24,840 nucleotides of DNA from Desulfobacula sp. Lineage in GTDB: Bacteria > Desulfobacterota > Desulfobacteria > Desulfobacterales > Desulfobacteraceae. The position numbers were made by a program, and so were the translations under genes. Below are positions 15,337 to 23,931 of this stretch, one piece after another. Under the pieces are notes generated by a model. That model saw only the letters and a program-made list of their open reading frames with translations. It had not been told where the DNA came from and did not search any database. Each line of letters starts with the position of its first letter. Within the stretch, counting starts at the first letter, position 1. The stretch lies in the NCBI GenBank assembly GCA_018702715.1, contig JABIYQ010000609.1, positions 1 to 24,840 of the forward strand, given 5' to 3'.

Positions 15337-17064
15337 ATGAAAACCATGACATCAATTACAGATTTATTCCATCCCCTGATCAAGAAATGGTTTCTTGATT
15401 CTTTTTCCAATCCCACTGATATCCAGGAGCTTGCCTGGCCTTTAATTGCCAATAAAAAAAATGTTCTTATCACAGCACCCACGGGAAGCGGAAAAACCCT
15501 GACTGCTTTTTTATGGTCCATTAACCAGTTTGTGACAAAGAATCTTCCAACAGGCGTGACCCGTGTCTTGTATGTGTCGCCTCTAAAAGCACTGAACAAT
15601 GATATACAAAGAAATTTAAATCAGCCTTTACAAGAAATTAAACGTATTTTTGAGGACAATGAAAAACTATTCCCTGATATCAGGGTGATGACCAGAAGTG
15701 GTGATACATCTCAAGGGGACAGAAGAAAAATGATTCGCCACCCGCCGGAAATTTTAATCACTACTCCGGAAAGCCTTAATCTTTTGCTCAGCTCCAAGTC
15801 CGGCAAAGAGATGTTGTTTCATATATCTGCCGTGATTCTTGATGAAATCCATGCTGTTGTGGGCAACAAGAGGGGGGTTCACCTGATCACTGCAGTGGAA
15901 AGGCTTGTCAGCCTTTCAGGAGAATTCCAGCGCATATCCCTTTCAGCAACAGTGAAAAAACTGGATCTGGTAGCCCGGTTTGTGGGAGGCTATCGCATGC
16001 ATGTCAAGGGGGCGCATCCCGGATATACTGCAAGACCCGTCGAAATTGTCAAATCAAGTATTCAAAAAAATTATAAAATTTGTGTAAGGTTTCCTGAAAG
16101 ATCGGAAGAGAGTGTTGATACTTCTGTCTGGGATTCCTTAGCCAAAGAGTTTAAGGACAGTGTTGAAAAAAACCGATCTACCCTGTTGTTTACCAACGGG
16201 CGAAGGCTTTGCGAAAAAATGACCTATAAGATCAACAAACTGTCAGGTTCGCCCCTTGCCTATTCACATCACGGGTCTCTTTCAAAACAGCTTCGAGAAA
16301 ATGTTGAACAAAATCTTAAAAAGGGAGAACTAAAAGCGATTGTGGCAACCAGCTCCCTTGAAATGGGTATTGATATCGGAGATCTGGATGAAGTCATACT
16401 GATCCAGTCTCCCCCTACGGTTTCATCTGCTGTTCAAAGGATCGGCCGGGCCGGTCATCACGTTAATATGGAAAGCCGCGGAACCCTGTATTCGGCAAAC
16501 CCCCAGGATCTGATTCCTTCAGCAGTACTTGCCAAGGCTATTGATGAACAGGATATTGAACCCTTGCACCCTGTGCAATGCCCCCTTGATGTGCTGGCCC
16601 AGATTCTGATTTCCATGACAGGGCTTGAAACATGGGATATGGATGAATTATACAATTTTTTGAAAACAAGTTATTCCTATAGGAATCTTGCCCGGCATCA
16701 GTATGACCTTGTCTTGAATATGCTGGCAGGTCGATATTCAGATACAAGGATCCGGGAATTAAAACCCAGGGTATCCATTGATCGGCTGGACAACACGGTC
16801 CAGGGCAAAAAAGGGGCGTTGCTGGCTCTTTACACATCCGGGGGAACCATACCCGCCGGGGCTATTTTCAACTTCGACACCATGAAACCCGCGCCCGCAT
16901 CGGTGAACTGGATGAGGAATATGTCTGGGAGGCCAAAATCGGCCAGATTGCCACTTTGGGAACCCAGAACTGGAAAATCATGCAGATCACCCATAATGAT
17001 GTTCTTGTTTTACCTGTCGGGAACAGACTTATGGAAGCACCCTTCTGGATTGGGGAAGGGATAA
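15337..17064 (+). CDS. lhr: Lhr-type DEAD/DEAH helicase, N-terminal part of a frameshifted gene
   Basis: Helicase core of a large Lhr (large helicase-related) ATPase, a 3'-5' DNA translocase of superfamily 2 linked to DNA repair. Motifs are complete: I APTGSGKT (47-54), Ia VSPLKALNND, Ib TTPESL, II DEIH (169-172), III SAT (203-205), IV LLFTNGRR, V ATSSLEMGIDIG (337-348) and VI QRIGRAGH (367-374). The start of the Lhr winged-helix region follows (CPLDVLAQILISM). True homology stops at LYTSGGTIPAG: past the GGGG at 16858-16861 this frame runs into 67 unrelated residues ending at 17064, while the expected Lhr sequence (GYFQLRHHETRARIGELDEE) continues in the -1 frame from 16860. With one base restored, 15337-19838 encodes 1500 residues, close to E. 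coli Lhr (1538). Both halves are otherwise intact, so the cause is either a sequencing error or a recent mutation. Confidence 0.9.
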   Translation: MKTMTSITDLFHPLIKKWFLDSFSNPTDIQELAWPLIANKKNVLITAPTGSGKTLTAFLWSINQFVTKNLPTGVTRVLYVSPLKALNNDIQRNLNQPLQEIKRIFEDNEKLFPDIRVMTRSGDTSQGDRRKMIRHPPEILITTPESLNLLLSSKSGKEMLFHISAVILDEIHAVVGNKRGVHLITAVERLVSLSGEFQRISLSATVKKLDLVARFVGGYRMHVKGAHPGYTARPVEIVKSSIQKNYKICVRFPERSEESVDTSVWDSLAKEFKDSVEKNRSTLLFTNGRRLCEKMTYKINKLSGSPLAYSHHGSLSKQLRENVEQNLKKGELKAIVATSSLEMGIDIGDLDEVILIQSPPTVSSAVQRIGRAGHHVNMESRGTLYSANPQDLIPSAVLAKAIDEQDIEPLHPVQCPLDVLAQILISMTGLETWDMDELYNFLKTSYSYRNLARHQYDLVLNMLAGRYSDTRIRELKPRVSIDRLDNTVQGKKGALLALYTSGGTIPAGAIFNFDTMKPAPASVNWMRNMSGRPKSARLPLWEPRTGKSCRSPIMMFLFYLSGTDLWKHPSGLGKG

Positions 17065-19838
17065 ACCGGGATTATTATTTTTCCAGACTGATCCTGTTGT
17101 TTCTGGAAAGAATTGATGGTCAGCTAAAACAGCCGGATTTTGACAAAGTACTGGAAAAAGAATTTCATCTGGATGCGGCTGCAGCCAAAGAACTGATCCG
17201 GTTTTTAAAAAGGCAAAAAAAGGTTACTGCTTCAGATTTGCCCCATCGCCACCATATTTTACTGGAGTATGTCCGGTCCGGTCCGGATGGCAGTCCTGGA
17301 TCCATGCTTGTCATCCACACCCTCTGGGGCGGACAGCTTAATCGTCCTTATTCCCTTGCCCTGGAAGCTGCATGGGAACAACACTTTGGCGAGAAACCTG
17401 AGACATTTCCCGGAAATGATGCCATTGTGATCCAACTTCCCCATAAAATAGAGCCTGAAGAAATCTTGAGTCTTGTCACGTCGGCAAATGTGGAAACCCT
17501 TCTTAAAAAGCAGCTGGAAAAAACCGGCTTTTTTTCCGCCCGTTTCAGGGAGTGTGCCGGAAGGGCCCTTCTTGTGACCAAAAACAAAATAAACCATAGA
17601 ATGCCCCTTTGGATGACAAGATTAAAATCAAAAAAATTATTGGAAAACATCCTGGGGTATGAAGATTTTCCTATTTTACTGGAAACCTGGCGGACCTGTC
17701 TTCAGGATGAATTCAATCTCAAGCAATTGCAAAGCAGTTTAGACCAATTAGAATCCGGCGCCATTGCCTGGACAGCATCCTTTACTGATCGGCCAAGCCC
17801 ATTTGCCGCAAGCATGGCCTGGAATCAGATCAACCAGTACATGTACCAGGAAGACCAGGGTGCCTCTTCCTCTTCTTCACTGGGTACTGATCTTATCAAA
17901 GATGTTGTGTTTTCTGAAAATTTACGTCCTGCAATATCTTTATCCCTTGTCAAAGAATTTGAGATAAAATGCAGGAGACTGGCACCTGGTTATGCGCCTC
18001 AATCCCCTAGGGATCTTATAGATTGGGTAAAGGAACGAATCGCCATTCCAACTAGTGAATGGAAGGTGTTATTAGAACAAATAGAACTTGAAAGTCCAAA
18101 AGCCTTTGAACAAATCAAGGATTTAACTTTAATAAAACTTGCCTGCATTACCCATGATAGTCTTGATGAACCTTTGGTGGTTTCCCTGGAATTGATTTCA
18201 AAAATTATGAATGCCTGGTACGGGTCAAAACAAAATATTTTATTAAAAAATCTGTCTGGAGAGCCTTTAACCGCAAAGATACCTGTTCATAAAAAACACC
18301 CAGGAGAAGAACAGGAAAATGATTTTTCTCTTCTGGGTCAATGGCTGCAATTTTATGGGCCAAAAAATATTGATTTTATCCAGACAGCACTGGGTATTGA
18401 AAATAAGGATCTGGGTCTTCTTCTCAACTATTTGATCGAAGCCGGTCAGGTGATTTCCGGCAAACTTGTTAAAAATGGCTATGACCATGATGTGTGTGAC
18501 AGTGAAAATTTTGAAATTCTCCTGAGACTTTCCCGATCCAGAGCTGTTCCAAGATTTCAGGCTCTTGATATCCAGTATCTGCCCCTGTTTATAGCAAATT
18601 ATCAGGGCCTTTTGAAAAAACAGGACAGCATTGATGACCTGTTTGAGCGAATAGAACAGCTTATATGCCTTCCCCTTGCTGCCGAAGCATGGGAATTGGA
18701 TGTCCTGCCGGCACGAATTTTACCCTACCACACCTCCTTTTTGGACACCATTATGCAGGAAGGTGATCTTCAATGGCTTGGACATGAAAAGAAAAAGATA
18801 ACATTTTGTTTTAAGTCGGATCTTGATTTTTTCCAATACCCTTTGGCATCAAATATAAAATCGTATAATGAAAAAAGAAATGACGACGACCCTGACCTGG
18901 AAAATATTTTTAAGGATACGGGGTCGCGATATGATTTTGCAGGCCTTCTTGGAATTGCAGATTGTGATTCAAAAAAGTTGTCAGAAAAAATTTGGAATAT
19001 GGTCTGGAATACAAAGCTTTCCAATGAAACATTTTCAGCATTGAGAAAAGGAATTGAAACAGGATTTAAAGCTCCTGAGATTTCAAAAGCCGTGACCCCG
19101 TCCCGTTTTGGCAGAAGACAGACCCGGGGAAAAAAAAGCTTTACCCAGTGGAGGGGCTCACTTCCTTTTGCCGGGCATTGGTTTAAACCGGATATCCCAA
19201 AGAATTCAATAGATTTTATTGAAATGGAAGAATTGAATAAGGACCGGGTGAGACTTCTGTTGGATCGATATGGTATTTTGTTCAGGGAACTTATTTTAAG
19301 AGAGCTTCCGCAATTTAAGTGGCAAAATATTTTCCGGTCACTTCGTCTGATGGAATTGGCAGGAGAGATCCTGGCCGGCCTTTTTTTCAAAGAAATCCCC
19401 GGACCACAGTTTATCTCCCAAAAAGCTTTTCGCAAACTTCAGGTAAAGCTGCCAAAAGATGTGATTTACTTTATGAATGCCACTGACCCGGCCTCCCTGT
19501 GCGGAATACCCATAGCCCCCTTAAAACAAAGTCTTCCCAAAAGACTTTCTAATACCCATCTGGTGTTTAAAGGAAAAGACTTAAAACTTGTTTCCATGAA
19601 AAATGGGAAAGAGCTTTTGATTCATACAAACCCTGATGATGAGCATATAATTGAGTATCTTGCTCCTTTAAAACATCTTTTAAACCGGCAGTTCAAGCCT
19701 TTAAAAAAGATTACCATTGAAAAAATCAATGGAGAATCTGCTGAAAAGAATCCCTATGTAAATGCTTTTAAAACAGTCTTTAATGTCCTGGTTGAATATA
19801 AAAAGATCATCCTTTACAAAAAAATGGATTTTGAATAA
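16860..19838 (+). CDS. lhr: Lhr-type helicase, C-terminal part of the frameshifted gene
   Basis: This continues the helicase in the -1 frame. It opens with GYFQLRHHETRARIGELDEE and then GQIATLGTQNWKI, the conserved stretch that follows TSGGTIP in Lhr proteins. A stand-alone start would be the TTG at 16956, but no ribosome site marks it. The first 350 residues belong to the beta-barrel and bundle region of the Lhr core (NRPYSLALEAAWEQHFG, then WMTRLKSKKLLENILGYEDF). The remaining part, to about 990, is the long C-terminal extension found in full-length Lhr (about 1500 residues) but absent from Lhr-Core proteins, including the VTPSRFGRRQTRGKKSF and QWRGSLPFAGHWF segments. It ends KKMDFE at 19838, with a terminator-like hairpin after it. 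On its own it lacks the ATPase and would not unwind DNA. Confidence 0.9.
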   Translation, partial: GYFQLRHHETRARIGELDEEYVWEAKIGQIATLGTQNWKIMQITHNDVLVLPVGNRLMEAPFWIGEGINRDYYFSRLILLFLERIDGQLKQPDFDKVLEKEFHLDAAAAKELIRFLKRQKKVTASDLPHRHHILLEYVRSGPDGSPGSMLVIHTLWGGQLNRPYSLALEAAWEQHFGEKPETFPGNDAIVIQLPHKIEPEEILSLVTSANVETLLKKQLEKTGFFSARFRECAGRALLVTKNKINHRMPLWMTRLKSKKLLENILGYEDFPILLETWRTCLQDEFNLKQLQSSLDQLESGAIAWTASFTDRPSPFAASMAWNQINQYMYQEDQGASSSSSLGTDLIKDVVFSENLRPAISLSLVKEFEIKCRRLAPGYAPQSPRDLIDWVKERIAIPTSEWKVLLEQIELESPKAFEQIKDLTLIKLACITHDSLDEPLVVSLELISKIMNAWYGSKQNILLKNLSGEPLTAKIPVHKKHPGEEQENDFSLLGQWLQFYGPKNIDFIQTALGIENKDLGLLLNYLIEAGQVISGKLVKNGYDHDVCDSENFEILLRLSRSRAVPRFQALDIQYLPLFIANYQGLLKKQDSIDDLFERIEQLICLPLAAEAWELDVLPARILPYHTSFLDTIMQEGDLQWLGHEKKKITFCFKSDLDFFQYPLASNIKSYNEKRNDDDPDLENIFKDTGSRYDFAGLLGIADCDSKKLSEKIWNMVWNTKLSNETFSALRKGIETGFKAPEISKAVTPSRFGRRQTRGKKSFTQWRGSLPFAGHWFKPDIPKNSIDFIEMEELNKDRVRLLLDRYGILFRELILRELPQFKWQNIFRSLRLMELAGEILAGLFFKEIPGPQFISQKAFRKLQVKLPKDVIYFMNATDPASLCGIPIAPLKQSLPKRLSNTHLVFKGKDLKLVSMKNGKELLIHTNPDDEHIIEYLAPLKHLLNRQFKPLKKITIEKINGESAEKNPYVNAFKTVFNVLVEYKKIILYKKMDFE

Positions 19839-19867
19839 GGCTTGGTTTCATCTCTTTGGCGGCAGTC

Positions 19868-19895
19868 AAAAACCCCATTAAAATGATGCGGGGTT
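19868..19895. terminator. Possible bidirectional terminator between lhr and the LuxR-type gene
   Basis: AACCCC (19871-19876) and GGGGTT (19890-19895) form a six-pair stem with a 13-base loop. On the minus strand the stem is followed by TTT, making a run of five T; on the plus strand by ATTTT. It sits between two convergent genes and includes the regulator's stop codon. Confidence 0.45.
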
Positions 19896-21012
19896 ATTTT
19901 CCTGAAGATAAGCGATAGATAAGTTTGGTACGGTTTTTTACATTCACTTTTTCAAAAATCGCTTTCAGGTGATTTTCAACGGTATATCTACTGATGAATA
20001 ACTTCTCCCCAATTTTTTTGTTTGTCAGGCCTTTGTTAACCAAGTAGACAATTTCAGTTTGCCGTTTTGAAAGAGAGAATTGGCTCTTCAGCTTTATAGA
20101 ATCAAAGTCTTGCTGTCTGGGACCAAAGCCCAGCAATATCAATCGATGATTGTCTCCATAAGGTATCATTTCCAAGTGAATTTTTTGATTTTCATGATTG
20201 ATTTTGCATGAAATGTCGCATTGATTCTGAAAGGCGTAAGTATTTTTATTCCGTCGATTTAACCGGAAAAATTCTTTGCAGGATTGGTAAAGTTTTTTAT
20301 GCAAAGAACGAAAAGAGGGGACTTGTTCCTTCTGGGGTGAGGTTGCATTAAACAAAAGATCTTTTGCATGCTCATTTTGATAGATTTGTTTCATGGATTC
20401 ATCCAGGGCGATGATTCCTTTATAAGGCATATGGGCGGCAATGGAATCAAGAATTGCATGCTGTTTATTCTTTTGTTCAGAGCTTAGAGCATTTTCAAGG
20501 GCACTTGCCAGATAAGGGGCCAGCAAGTTTGCTTTGGCATGATCATTTAAAGAAAATTTGTTCGCTTTCCTGGGACGATATAGACCCAGCACGCCTAAAA
20601 AATGCTGCTTACTTTTCAGATAAATGCTCATTTGATGGTGAATGTGCTGAGGTTTTAAAAAATCGTGATAATATTCGGAAAATTTACCTCTGTTTTTAGA
20701 ATGTTCTCTGATAATCACTGTTGGATACGAGTTTATGGACAATATTTCATAAAAAGGATCCAGCTTATGGTAATATTGTTTAAACTCAGTAAAAAAATTT
20801 TTTTCTATACCCCGACTGATCACATGATTTAAATCAAGACTTTTGTTACAATCGTTTGCAAAATAAAAATTATTATTTCCGGTTTTAAAAATTTGTTCAA
20901 GGAGATTGAGTACAACAGATAATTGTTCTTCGGATTTTTCAATTTCCAATGCTGTCTGGCTTACACGCAGTACATCCTGAAAGTCTTTGGATGTCATTTT
21001 TTTATTTCCCAT
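19894..21012 (-). CDS. LuxR-type transcriptional regulator with GAF-like sensor region
   Basis: A regulator of about 372 residues. The C-terminal 61 residues are a LuxR/FixJ helix-turn-helix: SLSKRQTEIVYLVNKGLTNK, then KIGEKLFISRYTVENHLKAI and FEKVNVKNRTKLIYRL, with the conserved Glu, Gly and Val positions. The N-terminal 180 residues look like a GAF-type sensing fold (DPFYEILSINSYPTVIIREH; MSIYLKSKQHFLGVLGLYRP), followed by a less clear, perhaps PAS-like, middle region (KGIIALDESMKQIYQNEHAK). No membrane segment or phospho-acceptor domain is seen, so it probably binds a small ligand. The ATG at 21012 has AGGA eight bases upstream and is preferred over the ATG at 21027, which has none; another at 20997 is possible. 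It is divergent from the kinase/dehydrogenase set and is the obvious candidate regulator for it, though this is inference from position. Confidence 0.85.
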   Translation of the reverse strand: MGNKKMTSKDFQDVLRVSQTALEIEKSEEQLSVVLNLLEQIFKTGNNNFYFANDCNKSLDLNHVISRGIEKNFFTEFKQYYHKLDPFYEILSINSYPTVIIREHSKNRGKFSEYYHDFLKPQHIHHQMSIYLKSKQHFLGVLGLYRPRKANKFSLNDHAKANLLAPYLASALENALSSEQKNKQHAILDSIAAHMPYKGIIALDESMKQIYQNEHAKDLLFNATSPQKEQVPSFRSLHKKLYQSCKEFFRLNRRNKNTYAFQNQCDISCKINHENQKIHLEMIPYGDNHRLILLGFGPRQQDFDSIKLKSQFSLSKRQTEIVYLVNKGLTNKKIGEKLFISRYTVENHLKAIFEKVNVKNRTKLIYRLSSGK

Positions 21013-21039
21013 TTTTTTATCCTGCATGTAGTTGAAACA

Positions 21040-21091
21040 AGTTTTTTATTATTGATCTTTGTCTGGGGCCAGAGCAGCTCAATAAAAAACT
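21040..21091. promoter_or_regulatory. Nested inverted repeat upstream of the LuxR-type gene
   Basis: AGTTTTTTATT (21040-21050) is the exact reverse complement of AATAAAAAACT (21081-21091). Inside the 30-base spacer, TCTGG-GG-CCAGA (21062-21073) is a second inverted repeat, with a centre within two bases of the outer one. The element lies 28 to 79 bases upstream of the regulator start, in the leader or promoter region, and could be an operator or a folded leader. The remaining divergent gap (to 21288) has no convincing promoter. Confidence 0.4.
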
Positions 21092-21288
21092 ATTGTGAAT
21101 CAAGGCTGGCTTATTCGTTTAATCCCTGGTGTATCCAACAGATATTTAGTCAACAGCTAATTTATCAATATATAAGTCAATGCAAACAATATTTCAAGAA
21201 AAATGACTGATTTCAGCTATTGATTAAATTTGGTGAGCGTGGTTCATTGTTTTTAGCGTGATCATTTAACCTGAAATGGTGGTTTTAT

Positions 21289-21843
21289 ATGAACTGTAAC
21301 GCCAAACAAACAGTGGTTATTTTTTCCGGTCTACCGTATTCTGGTAAAACAGTGATCATTCAAAAGCTGTTGGAAAGATTTCCTGGACAACCCATATACG
21401 TCGATGGTCTTTTTCGAAATATGGTTCCTGAAGAAGATGTATGCCTCGACAGGTGGCTTGAGGAAGGCCGCCGCCTTGTAGATGGCATGATTGAAAATAT
21501 ATCCCATACAGACGCTTCCTTTATTTACGTTGAAGTGGGTATTATGCAGATGAAACATCGTAAACGGCTGATGGACTGGATACGGGATGGTAATTACCAC
21601 CTTCTTCCAATTTTACTTCGGTGTGATTCCAGGCACTCTGTCCAAAAGCGTCAGACAGCACGGGAAGAACAAATCAAAATACGGCCGGATAATTTAAAAA
21701 TTGCGATAGGCCTTGATGAACTTTATGGTCCCATCAGTGAAGCTTTTGATGAAATTATGGAATGGGAGAAATATCACATCATTGATACGGATAAGCCGAT
21801 TGAAGAAAATATTGATGAAATCTGTAGCCTTATTTCACACTGA
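21289..21843 (+). CDS. Small P-loop kinase-like protein
   Basis: A 184-residue soluble protein with a Walker A motif GLPYSGKT (residues 14-21) directly after a first beta strand (TVVIFS), as in the AAA_33/gluconate-kinase and chloramphenicol-phosphotransferase-like group. After it come a lid-like and helical region with YVDGLFRNMVPEED, a second strand with SFIYVEVGIMQMKHRKRLMD (Walker B-like position), an LLRCDSRHSVQKRQTAREEQ segment that resembles the arginine-containing lid, and a C-terminal YHIIDTDKPIEENIDEI typical of such kinases. The substrate cannot be told; a sugar or polyol, a nucleotide or a small drug-like molecule are all possible. It starts the rightward set, 92 bases ahead of the E1-alpha gene, with a weak GGTGG ribosome site. 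The position next to dehydrogenases would suit a substrate-phosphorylating enzyme, but this is unproven. Confidence 0.75.
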   Translation: MNCNAKQTVVIFSGLPYSGKTVIIQKLLERFPGQPIYVDGLFRNMVPEEDVCLDRWLEEGRRLVDGMIENISHTDASFIYVEVGIMQMKHRKRLMDWIRDGNYHLLPILLRCDSRHSVQKRQTAREEQIKIRPDNLKIAIGLDELYGPISEAFDEIMEWEKYHIIDTDKPIEENIDEICSLISH

Positions 21844-21935
21844 TAACCATTTAGATTGATGAATATAACAAAAAATAATCAAATTCAGTTTTGAATTAAA
21901 ATATAACTAACTTACACGATGACAAAGAAATAGCC

Positions 21936-22904
21936 ATGGCACTGGAAAAGAAAAAAATATTAGAAGTCTATCGGAAAATGATTCTCGTTCGAACAATGGA
22001 AAATACCCATTTTCGGCTATTAAGAAAAGGAAAGATCAACGTGAACCCCCATTTGGGAACAGGACAGGAGGCTGTCTCAGTGGGGGTGACTTCGCCTTTA
22101 AGACAGAGCGATATCCTGTTTGGGACCCATAGGGGAGTTGGGGAATATATTGGTAAAGGTATGCAGCCTAAGGAAATCTGGCTCGAATATTTGGGAAAAA
22201 GAAATGGTCTATGCAAAGGTAAGGGAACCCAGCATCTGGCTGACAGGAAGAACAATATACCGGGACTGGCATCGTCTTTGGGGTCGGATTTCTCCATGGC
22301 GGTGGGAACCGCCCTTGCCTCTAAAATGAAAAATAAGGATCAAGTCACTCTGTTTTTTGTCGGTGAAGGAACATGCAATCAGGGGGATGCAAGTCCTTCC
22401 ATGTGCATGGCAGCCCTTTGGAACTTGCCAGTCGTTTTTGCCATATGTACCAACCAGTTCTGTGAAATGAGCTATATGAATGAGCACTTTCCCACCGAAG
22501 ATGTTGCACCCCGGGCCGCAGGATATAATATTCCCTATGAAATAATCGATGGTCAGGATATCGAGACGACCTATGGGGCAGCAGAGAAAGCCATTGCGCA
22601 TGCACGTAAAAAAGGGCCATTTGTTCTGGAATATAAAACATTTCGAATGGCACCGCACCATTCCGGAGATTTGGCCGGTTATGTAAAAAAAAAGGATTTG
22701 GAAATATGGGGAAAAAGGGATCCCATAGACCTATGCCGCCAAAAGCTTTTTCAAAATGATATGTTGACACCACAAGATGATGAAAAATTAAATCAGACCG
22801 TTCAGACTGAAGTGGACCAGGCAGTCAAAGAGGCTTTTCTGGCACCTGATCCAACTTTGGGAGATTTGTTTCAAGATGTTTATGCATCAAAAGAGGTTGG
22901 ATAA
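21936..22904 (+). CDS. Thiamine-diphosphate dehydrogenase E1 alpha subunit, AcoA-like and divergent
   Basis: A 322-residue E1-alpha of the pyruvate/2-oxoacid/acetoin dehydrogenase family, which with E1-beta decarboxylates or cleaves its substrate on thiamine diphosphate. The fold is clear: HLGTGQEAVSVG (39-50), DILFGTHRGVGEYIGKG (59-75), LCKGKGTQHLAD (92-103) and the cofactor motif GEGTCNQGD (143-151) followed 22-28 residues later by LPVVFAICTNQF. Several conserved positions differ. The Mg-binding GDG is GEG, the terminal NN of the motif is NQ, the Glu and Asn of the FEAYN segment are replaced (SPSMC), and the YHGHS loop is APHHS (239-243), keeping only one His. It is therefore a distinct subgroup; acetoin is a plausible but unproven substrate. 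The stop overlaps the E1-beta start by one base (TAATG), showing translational coupling. No E2 or E3 gene lies in the window. Confidence 0.88.
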   Translation: MALEKKKILEVYRKMILVRTMENTHFRLLRKGKINVNPHLGTGQEAVSVGVTSPLRQSDILFGTHRGVGEYIGKGMQPKEIWLEYLGKRNGLCKGKGTQHLADRKNNIPGLASSLGSDFSMAVGTALASKMKNKDQVTLFFVGEGTCNQGDASPSMCMAALWNLPVVFAICTNQFCEMSYMNEHFPTEDVAPRAAGYNIPYEIIDGQDIETTYGAAEKAIAHARKKGPFVLEYKTFRMAPHHSGDLAGYVKKKDLEIWGKRDPIDLCRQKLFQNDMLTPQDDEKLNQTVQTEVDQAVKEAFLAPDPTLGDLFQDVYASKEVG

Positions 22905-23878
22905 TGGGTAGAAGTATTCCTTTCTTAAAAGCGCTCAATGAGGCAATGGCCGAAGAAATGCGTCGAGATCCAGATGTATTTGTGCTTGGAGAAGATGTTC
23001 AGGTCGGGGTTTTCGGTCAAACGTCCGGCCTGGTCAAGGAGTTTGGTGAACACAGGATATTGAATACCCCCATTGCAGAAAATGCAATTACTGGTGTTGC
23101 CATAGGTGCTGCCATGAACGGGATGCGTCCGGTATTGGAAATAATGTTTGCCGATTTCATTATGCTGGCAATGGATCAAATATGCAATCAAATGGCCCAG
23201 TGGCGTTACATTACCGGAAGCCAGTACGGCCTACCGGTGACGGTCCGCACTTCAGTGGGAGCTGGATTTCGAAGTGGATATGGACATTCTCAGTCGGTCC
23301 AGTCCCAGTTGATCCAGACACCGGGTCTGATCATTGTTGAACCATCCACACCTTTTGATGCTAAAGGTCTGTTAAAATCGGCCATCCGATGCAATGATCC
23401 GGTTATATTTTTTGAGCATCGAAAATTGATGTTAGGGGGTGTGGAAGGGGAAGTGCCTGAAGAAGATTATACCGTCCCATTTGGCAAGGCAGTGATCAGG
23501 AAACCAGGAAAAGATGTAACGGTTGTGGCTGCAGGCGCCATGGTTTATGAGGCAGTCAATGCCGCCCGGGAATTGGGAAATGAAGGGATTGACGTTGAGG
23601 TGATCGATCTGAGGACCATAGTCCCGCTGGATAGAGATACCGTGTTTGAATCATTGGAGAAAACCGGCCGGTTGGTGACCGTCGAGGAGAGCAGGATAAG
23701 AGGAGGAGTAGGCGCTGAAATCGCAGCGCTTGCATGCAGTGACTATTTTTCTTTGCTAAAAGCACCGGTAAAACGGGTGGCTGCTCCTATGGTACCTGTT
23801 CCCGGCAGCCCGATTCTTGAAGATTTTTATCTGCCAAATAAAGATTCCATTGTACGAGCTGTTCGACGGGTAATGTGA
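22904..23878 (+). CDS. Thiamine-diphosphate dehydrogenase E1 beta subunit, AcoB-like
   Basis: A 324-residue E1-beta partner of the preceding gene, at the usual family length. Conserved features include VFVLGEDVQVGVFGQTSGL (25-43), TPIAENAITGVAIGAAM (55-71, with Glu59 as the likely cofactor-activating glutamate), MAQWRYITGSQYGLPVTVRT, the GYGHSQS loop (125-131, His128), and the C-terminal transketolase-C domain with EVIDLRTIVPLDRDTVFES and VTVEESRIRGGVGAEIAAL. Active-site residues look normal, unlike the alpha subunit. The ATG is the last base of the alpha stop codon plus two. It is followed after 53 bases by the short-chain dehydrogenase, suggesting one operon. The alpha and beta subunits together form a heterotetramer that would need an E2 acyltransferase and an E3 encoded elsewhere. 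Confidence 0.92.
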   Translation: MGRSIPFLKALNEAMAEEMRRDPDVFVLGEDVQVGVFGQTSGLVKEFGEHRILNTPIAENAITGVAIGAAMNGMRPVLEIMFADFIMLAMDQICNQMAQWRYITGSQYGLPVTVRTSVGAGFRSGYGHSQSVQSQLIQTPGLIIVEPSTPFDAKGLLKSAIRCNDPVIFFEHRKLMLGGVEGEVPEEDYTVPFGKAVIRKPGKDVTVVAAGAMVYEAVNAARELGNEGIDVEVIDLRTIVPLDRDTVFESLEKTGRLVTVEESRIRGGVGAEIAALACSDYFSLLKAPVKRVAAPMVPVPGSPILEDFYLPNKDSIVRAVRRVM

Positions 23879-23931
23879 GCCAGATAGAAAGATGCGAGCA
23901 CATGGGAAAATAATAATAGGAAAGTACTCAG

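Noticed and set aside
16855..16865. Programmed -1 frameshift in lhr
   Set aside because: The site GCCGGGGCT is not an X XXY YYZ slippery heptamer and no strong downstream structure was seen; an indel is simpler.
18770..19435. 221-codon - strand open frame inside lhr
   Set aside because: Antisense shadow of a conserved helicase region, with no ribosome site and no motifs.
21225..21262. Sigma54-like GG...GC promoter before the P-loop kinase
   Set aside because: At the required spacing after the GG the bases are TC, not GC, and the flanks do not match.
21880..21900. AATTCA-GTTT-TGAATT hairpin between the kinase and E1-alpha genes
   Set aside because: AT-only-type stem with no T-run; likely chance in an AT-rich gap.
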